From: Cryptomeria japonica
Taxonomy: Eukaryota > Streptophyta > Pinopsida > Cupressales > Cupressaceae
Reading direction: 5' to 3'
Length of the DNA stretch: 64,000 bases
Assembly: GCF_030272615.1 (NCBI RefSeq)
Contig: NC_081412.1
Span: forward strand, 685,450,583 to 685,514,582
Both the position numbers and the translations under genes were made by a program. Positions 22,852 through 34,146 of this stretch are shown one piece after another (within the stretch, counting starts at the first letter, position 1; the number at the start of each line of letters is the position of its first letter). The notes under the pieces were generated by a model. That model was given only the letters and a program-made list of their open reading frames with translations. It was not told where the DNA came from and ran no database searches.

Positions 22852-23639
22852 TTCTTGCAGCAGTCAAATTTGAACCTTCCTGCATCGTCATTTGGCGAGC
22901 TTCCTAGTTCACCACGTGCAGAATATTTTTACCTTTCCTTTTTCATAATAAAGTTTCCATGTCCATGTGGAAACCATTTCTTCTGTCTTTCACTATTCAT
23001 CCACCTCATCTTTTATCTTTCGCCATCCACCCATACTCATATTTCTCAATCTCTTTTGATTAGTTTTTTTTATTCCGCACAAATATAAGACATCACATCA
23101 CAAATGATAGTCATTCTTTAATATGCTTCCACACTTCAGGTACATGCGCATACCTCTTTGCAATTATTACCTTTATTTGAATTTCATTCAAATCATTTTC
23201 CATTATTATTATTTGTTTCTTATCTCATTTTAAGTTTTGTTTTTTTGTATAATGTATCCCTTCCCATGTGTGGACCCATGTGAAATTTTAGGTTGGGGGG
23301 AGGGGTTATTATGTGCAAAAAGGCCTTATAAGGACATATGGAAAAGTTTACAATTTTTTTTTTATCTCATAATGATGAACTACAACATAACATCTTGTGA
23401 CTTGAAGAGTCACGTTTCCTTGCAAATTATCCTTTATGCCACCCTATTATCTTTAGCTTATATGTGTGACAATATAGGTGTTATAATTAGCTCCGAAGAA
23501 TGTGAAGGTTATGGGTAGTAAGGTAAGGAATTGATAAGCTTGATATTTCTTGATCAAATGAAAAGAAATTTGGAAGGAAACAACTTTAATGAGTAAGGAT
23601 AAGTTAGTTTGTTTTGAGAAAGAGCCTAAAGTTGTAGAG
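22852..23639 (+). other. element A spacer between integrase and third ORF
   Basis: AT-rich and pyrimidine-rich DNA without supported genes. The short frames at 22,855-23,088 and 23,237-23,518 have no recognisable domain. In Athila-like elements a spacer of this kind precedes the third ORF. Confidence 0.5.
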
Positions 23640-26007
23640 ATGGGAGGACCACCCATTATACATGAACCTGTAGATCATGAAGTTCTTCTTTTAGATGGTG
23701 AATGTGAACTCGTATTTCGAAAAAAGTGGGTGGTTGGATTACTTTCTCAAGCTTCAAAGTTTTGATAATGGTATAAAATGTGAATTCGCATTTATATTTC
23801 AATATGGAGAAGTCATGGTACAAGGAATTAAAGTAGTAGCCACAGAAGACTAAATAGCGGAAGTTACTGGATTACCCACAATTGGGGAAAATTATTTGGA
23901 TACATTTTATGCGAGGTCAGCCAAAGGTGAATTCACACTTCCTGGTGATCCCCCATTGAGGGTTAGCAAGCAAGGCACGAGCAAGATGTCTTTACCAGAG
24001 GAATGAGCTCCTAGAGCAGTATACATTATCAAATATCTAACTTACGAAGGGCAGCAATCTCTGCTTTACGTTGTACATTTCAAGCTACTCTCTCACCTCT
24101 GCCATGGCAGACAGATGAATTTTTCTAGTTTTTTGTATCATATGTTGAAGAAAATGGCCATGAAGACACTAAAAGGTAGGGGAAATTTGGTTTCCCATCA
24201 TTGTTTGATTAAATTTCTAGTAGAAAGAAGTTTGCAAGAAACGTATCCTAGGTTGCCTTGGGACGATTTTCTTAAGAGTGAAAGAATTTAAAATTTAGGG
24301 CCTATGTTTCAACTTGCTATTCCTAGGATGACAGGGTCAATTAAACCTACACCAGGAGCTTCTTCTTCAAGAACCCATAATGAACAATTTATTTCTGAAA
24401 AAGAGGGTATGAACCCTTAAAACATAAAATCAACACAAACCCCAGTTTCATCATCCCCTACCAAAAGCCGGAAGAGAGCTTCTATATAAAGGGGAAATAC
24501 TCAAGCAAAGGAAAATATTAGGAAGCAGAAGATAATTCCTAAGGAGGGGTATCTAGTGCTAAAAAGGGAAGAATTGGGAAATGTAGGACAAAGGAAATGA
24601 AACCCTCATCTACAAACCTACCTGCAGCCAAAGAAAAAATAGTGCTACAAGAAACATTACAAAGGCCTCTTAGGCGAAGTTCCAGAAAAGAAGTGAAATC
24701 CAAGGATAAAGTAATTTATCTCCCCAAAGAGTGGTCATTTAGAGTGAAACTGAGTTAGACAATGACTCCGTTGAGAGATTGGCAAAAGTGATGTATAAAA
24801 AACCACCCCGTCACAATCTCCTTTGTCTTCCTCTGACAATTCTCTACCAGAAAATGTATCCATGGAAGGAGATGAAGGGATAAATTTGAATGTTGGACTA
24901 AATGCACCACCATAGATAGGTAATCAGTCATAGATGGGGAGAACAATTGGCTTAGATAATCTTGCAGTAGCTATAGAGCAAAACTAGGATAAATTTACCC
25001 ATACCTCCATCATTTGTATGACCAATTTTATTACTACAAATGTATCAATCTATGCAAGAGGAGCGGGAAGCTTGGAAGAAAGAGAAGGAAAAAATGTAGA
25101 ATGATATTAATAGGAAAGATAAATAAATTTTAAAATTAGTAACCAGAATGGGAGAGGTCATGGAATTGGTTCCTCAGATTGTTCAGTGTAGACCTCCACC
25201 CAAGGTATATTTTCTACACTTAAAAGAACTATATCAACTGTCAAGGGAATTCTTTGGTTTGTGTTCTTCTCTTTTAACTCCTAAATAATTTTTGAGTGTA
25301 TATGAAACATCAAGTTCTACTGATAAGAATCTTCTTTGTGAGTTATATTTACACAATTATGTTGTCCCTATTGATACCCATTGGAATCCTCTCTTGTATA
25401 TTGGTGATGTCCAGCTTAAAGCATTTATATCCTACATGTAGAATTAAAATAATTGGGGACAACAATTCAAAAAATATAGAGACCTAGAGTTAACTACTCC
25501 ATTGAAATTAAGAGATGAGACATTTGATTTAGATATTGTTATGTGCCAATGGAATCAAATTGTTTATGAAACCGAATGTAGGGACACTATTATGGCATTA
25601 AGAGAGAAAGTGTATAAGGAATATGAAAATATGGCTAATACTTCAACTCAAACAATATTGGATATCTTGCTCAAATATGGAATGGGTTACCATGTGAATT
25701 GAAGCAGTGAGAGTCACACTCCCTTCAAAATTACCATGCAATGTTAAGAAGAGAAATAAGGTATATTCAATTGGGCAGATCATTGCAGAAAAGATGGATT
25801 CCACTGACATTTCATCCTCCACAGTTGTTGTGGCCTGCACTAGAGTGGAGGGATCTCAAATCATACAATCAAGCGGCTGAAGACTCCAAGTGGAAAGAAA
25901 TAGAAGAGACTCAATGTTTTTATTGGGATCCACTTGTTCAAGCTACAGGGGAAACAGAAGCTATTGATCTCAGGATAGAGATCTTAGAAGAACATGGTAA
26001 TGCTTGA
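23640..26007 (+). pseudogene. element A third ORF (accessory protein, env-like position)
   Basis: A broken ORF of about 780 codons lies between integrase and the purine tract, where Athila elements carry an env-like ORF. The clearest part is one frame at 23,761-24,290, with IAEVTGLP..GE, then YLTYEGQQSLLYVVHFKLL, HLCHGRQMNF and VSHHCLIKFLVERSL. These blocks align in order with the minus-strand ORF of LINE F at 42,060-42,640. A charged coiled-coil region (MQEEREAWKKEKEKM, about 25,045-25,100) follows, then NYVVPIDTHWNPLLYIGDVQLKAF, and a last piece at 25,741-26,007 in another frame. The domain may correspond to the 'putative plant transposon protein' family often found in such ORFs. That assignment is from memory. 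I see no clear signal peptide or membrane segment. Confidence 0.65.
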
Positions 26008-26021
26008 GGACAAGAATTGGT

Positions 26022-26035
26022 TAGGTTGTGGGGAG
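26022..26035 (+). other. element A polypurine tract
   Basis: AGGTTGTGGGGAG ends immediately before the TGATGAGTC start of the 3' LTR. This purine-rich G run is the expected plus-strand primer. Confidence 0.7.
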
Positions 26036-26487
26036 TGATGAGTCTTATTTTTTGCCTTTCTATATGAACTCTTATGTTTAATTAGGATCGCCATTTCATG
26101 GTTCAAACATTATGGTCATGTTGGATATAAATATTTTTAAGATTGACTTGTGAAATTTGTTATTAACTAGATAGCCTTATGAATGATATAAGAAATCTAT
26201 ATTAGTAGTGTTTAAATGTTGAGATTGAATGTTGTTTTAAGGTGATATTATGCATATGTATTTGTGCATGTTAACCTTGGTGTATGTAGCTAATGAGCAG
26301 GACTAAGTCAACGAGGAGAGATCTGTTTCTATTTCATAGAGTTGCAGTCACCTTTGGATGGAAATTTGCTAAACCAATCAAGCCAATAACTGATGCCATA
26401 ATGAGACTCCTAGTGTGATTGAGACTGTTGTTTGCTTCAATCATGTGCCAGATAGTTGAGTAAATCTAGAATGAACCTTGTCTAATA
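26036..26487 (+). repeat. element A 3' LTR, truncated
   Basis: Aligns with 4855 to about 5310 of the 5' LTR, with many substitutions. Similarity stops at ...CTAATAT, where the 5' copy continues for about 755 more bases. The break coincides with the start of a different LTR-like sequence. Confidence 0.85.
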
Positions 26488-26790
26488 TGTTGGCAATATG
26501 CTAGATTTAGTTAAGTGTTGTCATTGATGTCAACATTGTATCTCGGTTGGATATGGTTCTACTACCCAGTTTGACCTATCCTGGTTAGACTTGGTGTTTG
26601 TGTTGGTTTTGGTTGTGATTCTGATCCGGTATGATCAAATCCCTGGATTTGGTTTTGGATGGTTATTCAAGGTAGCTATATGACTGTCATATTTTGTTGG
26701 TTCATGATTTGGTGCTTCGGAAGCTATCACTTATGTTCCTGGTTGGTATTTCTTGGTACTGATTAGCTATATTTGATGATAGGGTATGTG
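26488..26790 (+). repeat. LTR-like fragment C inserted in element A 3' LTR
   Basis: Begins TGTTGGCAATATGC, and GTTGTCATTGATGTCAACA follows within 50 bases, a start typical of a widespread group of plant LTRs. It cuts off the A LTR exactly at its first base. No internal domain or second LTR follows, and the sequence changes character near 26,790-26,820 where region D begins. I therefore read it as the left part of an LTR that was interrupted later. Confidence 0.5.
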
Positions 26791-26878
26791 CATAAAGATG
26801 GTGGTCAGAAAAGTGGACACCACCTAAAAAAAACATGAAAAAATAAGCAACACGTACAAAGTATTAAAGTTTAAAATC

Positions 26879-26996
26879 ACCATGTACGCGCTTAGTCCGT
26901 TGTCCCCAAGCCTAAAGCAAAGATACCGTGTATGTGGTGTTTATAGGAAAGTGACCGCGTACGCAGTTTTTAGTCCTAAAAAACCGCGTATGCGGT
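26879..26996. repeat. left subterminal palindromic repeats of region D
   Basis: Four copies of a 14-bp palindrome-like motif at 26,879-26,890, 26,925-26,938, 26,954-26,967 and 26,983-26,996. The best copy is ACCGCGTATGCGGT. Arrays of short motifs near the ends are where transposases or their cofactors bind in several plant DNA transposon families. Confidence 0.65.
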
Positions 26997-27153
26997 ACTT
27001 GTCAAAAAAAGTTTTTTTTAAAAATGACTGGGTCTTATTTTCCCCATGAAACTGCGAACAGGCTCCCACATTTATCCACCAAACGTTATGGATCAAGTTT
27101 AGTTTTGCTTAATTTTTGTTTTTCTTTCTCGTTTATTCAATTCTTTTTACGTT

Positions 27154-29731
27154 TTGAATTTAATTTCATTTATTTTGATTAGGTTTATTTATTTTTTGTT
27201 TCAAAAACAAAATTCTGATAATCCACAACAACAAGAACAAGATGCACCTCCTGAAAACCCCAAACAAAACCCACAAGATACACCTCCAGCTCCTCCTTTT
27301 GACCATACACCTAATACACAAGAGCAATTGATTAATCAGTTAGGGCAAAACATGTCTAAAATAAATAGACATTAATAAATTGAAAATATTTAAGCTTAAG
27401 CATCATAAATCCCTCGCCACTAGCCTAGAAACATTAGCTAGTGGTGCCACAACCATTTCCACACAAATTACAAAATGGGGAAACTTTAGGGATATGTGTT
27501 GTCAATACTATGCTAGTGGGTTATCATACGAGGGAGTGAAAAACAAAAATATTAGTAAACAACAAATATGTGCCCTTTTTGTTGATCCTAAAACTGGCCA
27601 ATCATTACCTCTTAATGCAAAGAGTTTTCTCATAAATTGGTGTACCAATGTGCAGATGAAGACTCTTTTTTGGCAGAGGTGGTGGATGGTCTTTGATGAT
27701 CCACCTTGTAATAATTATGAGGTGCCATTGTATTTTTTGAGAAAAGTATACTATGAGTTTGTCCTCAATGTGCAGCCAAACTATTTTGACATGAGAGAGT
27801 TCCATGGTAGAGGTGGCGGCTTTGCCCAAGATAGACCTAGAGCCTGTAGGCGATTAGCTTTGGAGAGTCGTTGCCCCCTAGCACCCAAACCCAAGGTGCA
27901 TCAGGTTGTCCAAGTAGAGTTGAAAGAGTCGATGAAGCTATAGACTCTTCAAGTGGCCACAACATTGACTGGTGTCATCATCCAACATGGGACACAGTTA
28001 GCACACCCTCTTGTATTGGATGATGAGCCATTAGTTGCTCCAAGTGGCAATAGAGAGCCCATTCAACATATGTGTGTCAGTTGTTTGAGGATATACACAG
28101 GGACGGATGATGATGTCATTGCAGATGGATCCACACTTCATTTGTGCACGATTTGCAGGAGTAGATGTCAGACCCACATGACTGAGGATGTGGCATTGAC
28201 AGACGAGTTGATGGACATGTTGTTTGGCCATCAGCTGCAGACACAAATGTGTTGATTTGAATTCATAGCATTTTATTTATCAGTCTCTTTAAATTTGTAA
28301 TTACATAAATGAATTTTCATTTATACATCAATTTAAATTGATACAAATAATATGCATTTTAGGATGCAATAGCAGTATCCCATACTCCTCCTATGGTTAC
28401 TACAACTGCAACTTCGATGCCTAAGGTATAAATTTTGTAACATGATAAAATAGAATAGTACACTTTGAATTTTAAAAAAAATACAAGATATACAAACTAT
28501 CTTTAATGCTTGGTCCAATTTTTGGTGTGTAGGTGTTGACAGGGGACCAAATGTCCCATATTCATGACATCACGCTCTTAGCGATCGATTTTGGCCTACA
28601 AGGCTATACCGTATCATATTTTGTACACCCTTTTTTATGTATTGTTTTGATGGAATATGCAAGTGATTTTATTTTAGATTTTTTAAATTATGTTTAATAT
28701 ATTATCTGTACTAATATCTCATGTTAATTATTTTTTTTTAGAGTACCCCCTCTGCGTCTAGGCCTCATCCTAAGCAAAAGAATTTCTTGAAGACGCCAAA
28801 ATGTGGGAAGAAGGTAATTGAACACATTTTTAGCTGTACAATTGTTTGAAAATGTTGAAATTGTCTTAGTTGGGATTTGTGGATTGATTAGTGTTTTTTG
28901 TCTATTTTACATGTATAGAAGCCATTGAGCTATGTGGATTTGTTGAATGCACTGGATTCACTCGAGGATCGAGAAAGGGCGAAGGTATGTATCTCTACTT
29001 CATTTTCTTTATTTCATGATTATATGAATTTGTACAAGTGAACTTGTGATAAATTATAATCTTATAATTTTTTCATACATGAAATATCCATAGCTGCTTC
29101 ATCAATGGTGAGCCCTCCTCTGTGCACTGGAGAACCATCTCAGGATCCGGTACACTTTTGTTTGATATATTATATTAATTGTTTTTAACCTATAATACTT
29201 ATCATTATATTAACTGTATTTAATCTTTGATCATTTTTTGTATAGGTAATAGCGACAATTTCTCCATCGATGGTGAGCCATCCTCAGTCCATTGGAGAAG
29301 CATCTCAAACACCAGTACGTCATTGTTCTCTATATTATAGCTTTTAAGTGTTTTTGATGTATTTATGTTAGTACATTGTATTAATTGTACATTTAATCTA
29401 CAATAGCCCCCTTCGTGGTTCAGTCGTAACGTGGATCCTTTTAAGTTTGTCTTCAAGAAAACTCCTAAGACTGACAAGGAGAGGAGAACGAAGTTATTAG
29501 ATTTGAGATCAGATAATGAGGTAATATACATTTCAATTCCAAAGAAATTATAGTTAAATGCATTGTTATGTTGTTAATTGTGAACTATTTTCTACAAAAT
29601 AATTCTAACTTAGCTTTTGAATTGTGGTTTTGCAGTCATCTACAGAGCCGCGTATTGCATCGAAGAGGCTCGATTTTGATGATCCACCTCAAGTTTATAA
29701 TCATATAGTGTTAGTTTTGGTCATAGAATGA
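27154..29731 (+). CDS. multi-exon gene of unknown function in region D (plus strand)
   Basis: A first long coding block (27,154-28,252) starts Gln/Pro-rich, has a frameshift near 27,376 and one TAG at 27,941, and carries two CxxC pairs (CVSC at about 28,077 and CTIC at about 28,150) that could bind zinc. Small exons with GT-AG borders follow: 28,363-28,425, 28,533-28,610, 28,742-28,813, 28,919-28,984, about 29,094-29,149, 29,246-29,314, 29,407-29,520 and 29,636-29,731 (stop TGA). Except for the uncertain fifth, all are multiples of three, in phase 0 and free of stops. Introns are AT-rich and 90-150 bp long. The late exons encode a Lys/Asp-rich tail. I do not recognise the family. The donor of the first block is unresolved. 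A transposon cofactor or a host gene fragment are both possible. Confidence 0.5.
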
Positions 29732-29836
29732 CCAATACATGTAGATATATTCTACATTTTTATTGTATATCGATTTGGACATGGCATATGCCACATTTTT
29801 GTAATACTTGTATTGACTTGACAGACATGCCTTTTT

Positions 29837-29837
29837 T

Positions 29838-29899
<62 letters not shown>

Positions 29900-29925
29900 A
29901 TATGTATGTATGTATGTATGTATGT
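29837..29925. repeat. (TA)n and (TATG)n microsatellite
   Basis: About 25 TA steps starting near 29,839, then GTATGTATATATGTATG-type units to about 29,925. It lies just downstream of the plus-strand gene. Confidence 0.95.
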
Positions 29926-30438
29926 AAATGTTGATATTCGATCCAATAAATGTGTACTGAGTTCATTGTTGTGTATTTGTGGCTGCCCTTTTATAAAGTT
30001 AATTGATTATTTACTTATGTAATCAACAATATGAATATAAACAACAAAAATCTATGATATAAAACGTTGCAACTGTGGAATATGATTTGATCAAATTTCT
30101 AAAATGTTGAATTAACCCTACAAAACTCCTTGTAATAAGTTTATTATTGTGTATTCATTGTATTTGGTGGCTTCCCTTTTATAAATTTAAATGAATATTT
30201 GCCTATGTAATCAACAATATGAATATAAACAACAAAAATCGACAATATGAATATAAAAAACAATATGTGTGTAGTGTGAGAGAACCCTCATGCTCGCAAT
30301 GGTCAAATTTTGGTTCTCGTGTTTAGTTCATTTGGATCAAAGATGTAAAATTTTCTCAATTGTCATCAAAGTTGTCAAAGTTTGGCTTCATTTGGATAAA
30401 AGATGTAAAAGTTGCTTAGTTGTTGTCAAAGTTGTCAA
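29926..30438. other. spacer before the 359-bp array
   Basis: AT-rich. It contains an imperfect direct repeat of AATCAACAATATGAATATAAAC (about 30,020 and 30,208) and repeated GTTGTCAAAGTT units around 30,370-30,440. No gene supported. Confidence 0.5.
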
Positions 30439-31675
30439 AGTTGCAAGATATGATAGAATTGATTCCATTCATCGTGTGCACAAACCAACATTATGAGCAT
30501 GTCTGGGTGGGCAGGTTTATGCTAGGCATGGGCCTCTCATGCATCCCAAAGCGTTAGAATGTCGAGAGTCATACCCTACTGGCACGATCTCTCAAGTGCC
30601 TCGAGTCCAAAAAATTGTCAAACTTTGACAGACTGTTTCTTTCAATCTAGGACACATATGATCGATATTTTTAAACCTGTGGGGTCACGTGAGGCTCCTC
30701 TACAATGGCCTATATTGGTTTCTGATGACTCAGAGCCATTTTCAATTGGTAGCATTTTTTCACTTGCTGCAAAAACTGTCAGTTGCATGCAATGCAAAGT
30801 TGCAAGATAGGATAGAATTGATTTCATTCGTCGTATGTATAAACCAATGTCACAAGCGCATCCGGATGGGCAGGTTTACACTAGACATGCTCCTTTCATG
30901 CATCCCAAAGCGCCAAAATGTCGAGAGTCATACCCTACCGGCGCGATCTCTCAAGTGGCTCGAGTCCAAAAAAATGTCAAACTTTGATGGATTGTTTCTT
31001 CCAATCTAGGACACATGTCATTGATCCATTTGAACCTATGAGGTCATGTGAGGCTACTCTACAATGCCCTATCTTGGTTTCTGACAACTTGGAGCCATTT
31101 TCAATTGGTAGCATTTTTTCGCTTGCTACAAAAACCATCAGTTGCATGCAATACAAAGTTGCACGATAGGTTAGAATTGATTTTGTTCATCATGTGCACA
31201 AACCAACATCATGAGAGCATTCGATTGGATAATTTTACGCTAGGCATTCTCCTCTCGTGCATCCCAAAGCATCGAAACGTCGAGAGTCATACCCTACCGA
31301 TGCGATCTCTCAAATGCCCTGAGTCCAAAAAATTGTTAAACCTTGATGGATTGTTTCTTCTAATCCAGGACACATATGATCGATCTGTTTGAACCTGTGG
31401 GGTCACGTGAGGCTCCTCTACAATGACCTATCTTGGTTTCTGACGACTCAGAGCCATTTTCAATTGGTAGCATTTTTTTGCCTGCTACAAAAACCATCAA
31501 TTGCATGCAATACAAAGTTGCAAGATAGGATAGAATTGATTTTGTTCATCCTGTGCACAAACTGACAGTATGAACGCGTCTAGGTGGGTAGGATTACGCT
31601 AGGCATGCTCCTCTCATGCATCCTAAAGCATCAGAATGTCGAGAGCCATACCTTACCGACGTGATGTAGAAGTTG
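30439..31675 (+). repeat. 359-bp tandem repeat, about 3.4 copies
   Basis: The anchor GTTGCA.GATA.G.TAGAATTGATT occurs at 30,439, 30,798, 31,157 and 31,516, each 359 bases apart. Copies differ by scattered substitutions. The unit contains GGTCACGTGAGGCT and ATCCCAAAGCG. Its short open frames repeat with the array and have no recognisable domain. The array lies between the two convergent genes of region D. Confidence 0.92.
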
Positions 31676-32199
31676 CTTGATAACTTTTTTGACAATAATG
31701 ATATTTTTTGCTCAAATTGTATCTAGACTCACTCTATGACTCCTATGACCTGATAATGACTCAAATAATTCTCCATGATTATACAAGAATCAAGAATGCT
31801 CATGACCGACCTTATCAATAATGGTCATGATTGACCTTATCACATCATATAAACTCAAAACATAGTCACATATTATTCAAAAATTTGCTTCTAAATATGG
31901 TCAAATCAGCTCTTGGCTATTTGAATATACAAAAGAATGTCTTACAAATTATCTCATGGGCTTTTATACAAAATTTGGCATTACAATATGTGCGATTCAG
32001 CTCATCGCCATTTTAATATACAAAATTTGGCATCTAAATATGTACAAATGAGCTCATTGCCATTTAAATATACAAAATTATGCCCTTAAACATGTACAAA
32101 TCAGCTCATGGGCATTTATATATACAAAAAATGAATATAGAACAATTCATCTACGATATATATAAAATTCTCAAAATCATTCTACTCTGAACCGTAGAA
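31676..32199. other. spacer after the 359-bp array
   Basis: AT-rich, with three diverged copies of AGCTCAT.G.CATTTAAATATACAAAAT at about 31,910-32,130. No coding sequence supported. This is the 3' side of the minus-strand gene. Confidence 0.5.
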
Positions 32200-32584
32200 T
32201 CAATCAAGTGAGCCTTCAGGATCGACTCTAACCCGTATTATGTCAAGTATTGCCTCGTGATCAGATTTATGAACTTTCCATTAAATCTTGTTATGAGGTC
32301 TACCGCTATACTTCATCAAATGAATATTTATTGCATCAACAAGGTTGAGAAATGAAGAATATGTCTGTGTGTTTCAAAGTCCTCAAACAACCAAACATGA
32401 TAATTCTTGATAGGGTGTCTCCTAAGCCATGTTCATGTCATGACAACAAACCATATTGGGTACTCAATACCCTCTCCGTCAATGATTGTGGTTGTCAATT
32501 TTCTTTTAGGCTCAACACAACGACACAAATAGTAATTTGTTCCTTCTTCATTGTTCTCTTTTGCAACAACTGCATACACATGAC

Positions 32585-32655
32585 CTGCATTTTATAAAGT
32601 GATATTAATACCAAAATACAGTGTGATGTACAACAAAATGAACCAAAAAGAATAC
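32585..32655 (-). other. short GT-AG intron in the minus-strand gene
   Basis: On the minus strand it runs from GTATTC to ATGCAG, 71 bases. Joining the flanks gives ...FFAG followed by HVYAVVA in frame, while reading through gives a much less coherent sequence. Confidence 0.55.
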
Positions 32656-33485
32656 CTGCAAAAAAATTAATTAAAAAATCACTTGAATCCACTAGGTTAG
32701 ATACATGGTCAAAATCCACTGATGTCTCCATCTGGCTCAATTGTAGTGCTTTGGGAATTTGATATGTATCAATAGGAACCAACGGTTTACAAGACCATTT
32801 GTCAACCCACTCTTGTGATTCACATTCTTTCCACAAACAATACATGCATGAAGAGCAAAAACATACCATCTGTCTCATATAAATTACTAGTGAACTTGTA
32901 TTTGAACTCATAAATGAATGCATGTTACTCGATCCTGGAACTGTACAACAATCTAGATAGTTTTCAATGTTAGATTCAGTGATCAATCAAAAATATCTAC
33001 GAACCATTGACATACCTAGATTACCTGGACCCATCATAGAGTTACACCATCTCACAATTGTTTCTACATCTATCAAGTCAGCACCACCTTCCTACTTAAA
33101 TTCTTCTCTAGCAAGGCCTCTTTTTACACACGCTCCTACACCATCGTGCTCTCCCTTACCATGTCCAGCCTCAGTGAAATTCCAAAAATATTGTACACCG
33201 CTTGTCATATGCATCCTTGTCAACCAATAAAACATCCTTGCATTCTTGATCTGTGAAGTGCAATTATCTAACCATATTAAGTGTCAGTTGTATTGTATGT
33301 TTCTTTTCTTTAAATTATAATAGAAAACTTTAAAGCATCCTTGTACAAACTCTAATGAATGAGTATGATCATCACTTATATAGAAGTGATACTCTCTTAC
33401 AACCTTTCTATCCTCCTCTATGATATCATTTGTATGCACGAATGTTATGTGTACAAAAATAGAAACTTGTGTAGAAAGATAATAC

Positions 33486-33490
33486 ATAGA
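33486..33490. repeat. copia E target-site duplication, left copy
   Basis: ATAGA before the E 5' LTR. The same five bases follow the 3' LTR at 40,095-40,099. Confidence 0.92.
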
Positions 33491-34132
33491 TGTTAGTGTA
33501 GGTTTTTTATTTTCCTTATGTTAGGGGGTATTTATTTTTTCCTACACATATATTAATTAAGCTTGCTTAGGTTAATAGGAGTGGTTTATATGAGGACACG
33601 TGGTGAAATACTTCAGCTACATGTGTAACTCTCCACCTCACATGGGTAGTTGAGTTACACACCCTCTTTTGGCTTGTTGTGCCACCTCTCATAACCACTA
33701 TTTTGTCATTTCCTAAGTGGGTTATGGGGTAGTTGGGTTTCACACCCTCTTTTGGCCTTATGTGCCAACTTTCTCAACTCCTTTTTTGTCTTCATGTAAG
33801 GAGGTTATGCCACATGTTTTGACATTTACCAAGAAGGTAAAACCTCCCACTTTTTATGGGGAATAGGAGTTAATGCACCCCTTGGATGTATATGCTTATA
33901 TTTTTCTATATAATAAGCACTATACTCTCACCTTCACTAGTCAAGTTAGTGGAGTGACAGCTCAGTGTGAGTCTTCTCCAAATTCTACTCTTTGTCTCTA
34001 TTTCTCTCTCATATTGAAATTATCTTCATTCAACTATTTTGATCTTTGATCATCCGTTGTGTGAGGAGTTGCATGTGATCTACAACCGACATCAGATCTT
34101 GACTCGATTCTCGCTTCTCGCATAATCTCACA
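33491..34132 (+). repeat. element E 5' LTR
   Basis: Begins TGTTAGTGTAGG and ends ATCTCACA. Matches 39,453-40,094. A TATA-like TATATAATAAGC lies at about 33,908. Confidence 0.95.
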
Positions 34133-34146
34133 TGGTATCAGAGCTT
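34133..34146 (+). other. element E primer binding site (initiator tRNA-Met)
   Basis: TGGTATCAGAGCTT directly follows the LTR. It is the standard primer site of plant copia elements. Confidence 0.92.

Larger units (their letters stand above)
4855..26487 (+). mobile_element. element A: old Athila-like Ty3/gypsy retrotransposon, interrupted by B
   Basis: A 5' LTR (4855-6068) and a truncated 3' LTR (26,036-26,487) share long stretches of similarity. Between them are a tRNA-Asp-type primer site, gag, protease, RT, RNase H, integrase, a third ORF and a purine-rich tract. The RT reads YMDDF and the protease region resembles the DLGAS type, both typical of the Athila branch of Ty3/gypsy. Removing element B leaves about 10.4 kb, a normal Athila size. 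The two LTRs differ much more from each other than those of B do, and all frames carry stops, so A is old and inactive. Confidence 0.85.
32200..33490 (-). pseudogene. minus-strand gene of region D, 3' part
   Basis: Directly right of this part the copia E insertion breaks the frame, and the coding sense resumes at 40,095. Readable blocks in order from 33,487 down are YHFYISDDHTHSLEFVQGC, a W-LDNC..Q.KNARMFYWL block at about 33,255-33,200, and NFTEAGHGKGEHDGVGACVKR near 33,165-33,105. Later come CxxC..C-type cysteines (32,880-32,840). A 71-bp GT-AG intron spans 32,585-32,655. After it the frame reads YAVVAKENNEEGTNYYLCRC and, after a shift, HEAILDIIRVRVDPEGSLD before TGA at 32,200-32,202. Several TAG and TGA codons interrupt it. 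The Asp-Asn-Cys and His-Gly-Lys-Gly blocks look like an RNase-H-fold nuclease of a transposase. I infer this and could not assign a named family. Confidence 0.55.

Noticed and set aside
26777-26800. ATAGGGT at the left and right edges of region D as terminal inverted repeats
   Set aside because: The match is only about seven bases before diverging, and no target duplication flanks it. Too short to fix the ends.
29728-30022. Tyr/Ile-repeat open frames on both strands
   Set aside because: Direct translation of the TA and TATG microsatellite.
30559-31392. Repeated open frames (MSRVIPY..., MRLLYN...)
   Set aside because: They recur with the 359-bp tandem repeat, are short and interrupted, and carry no recognisable domain.
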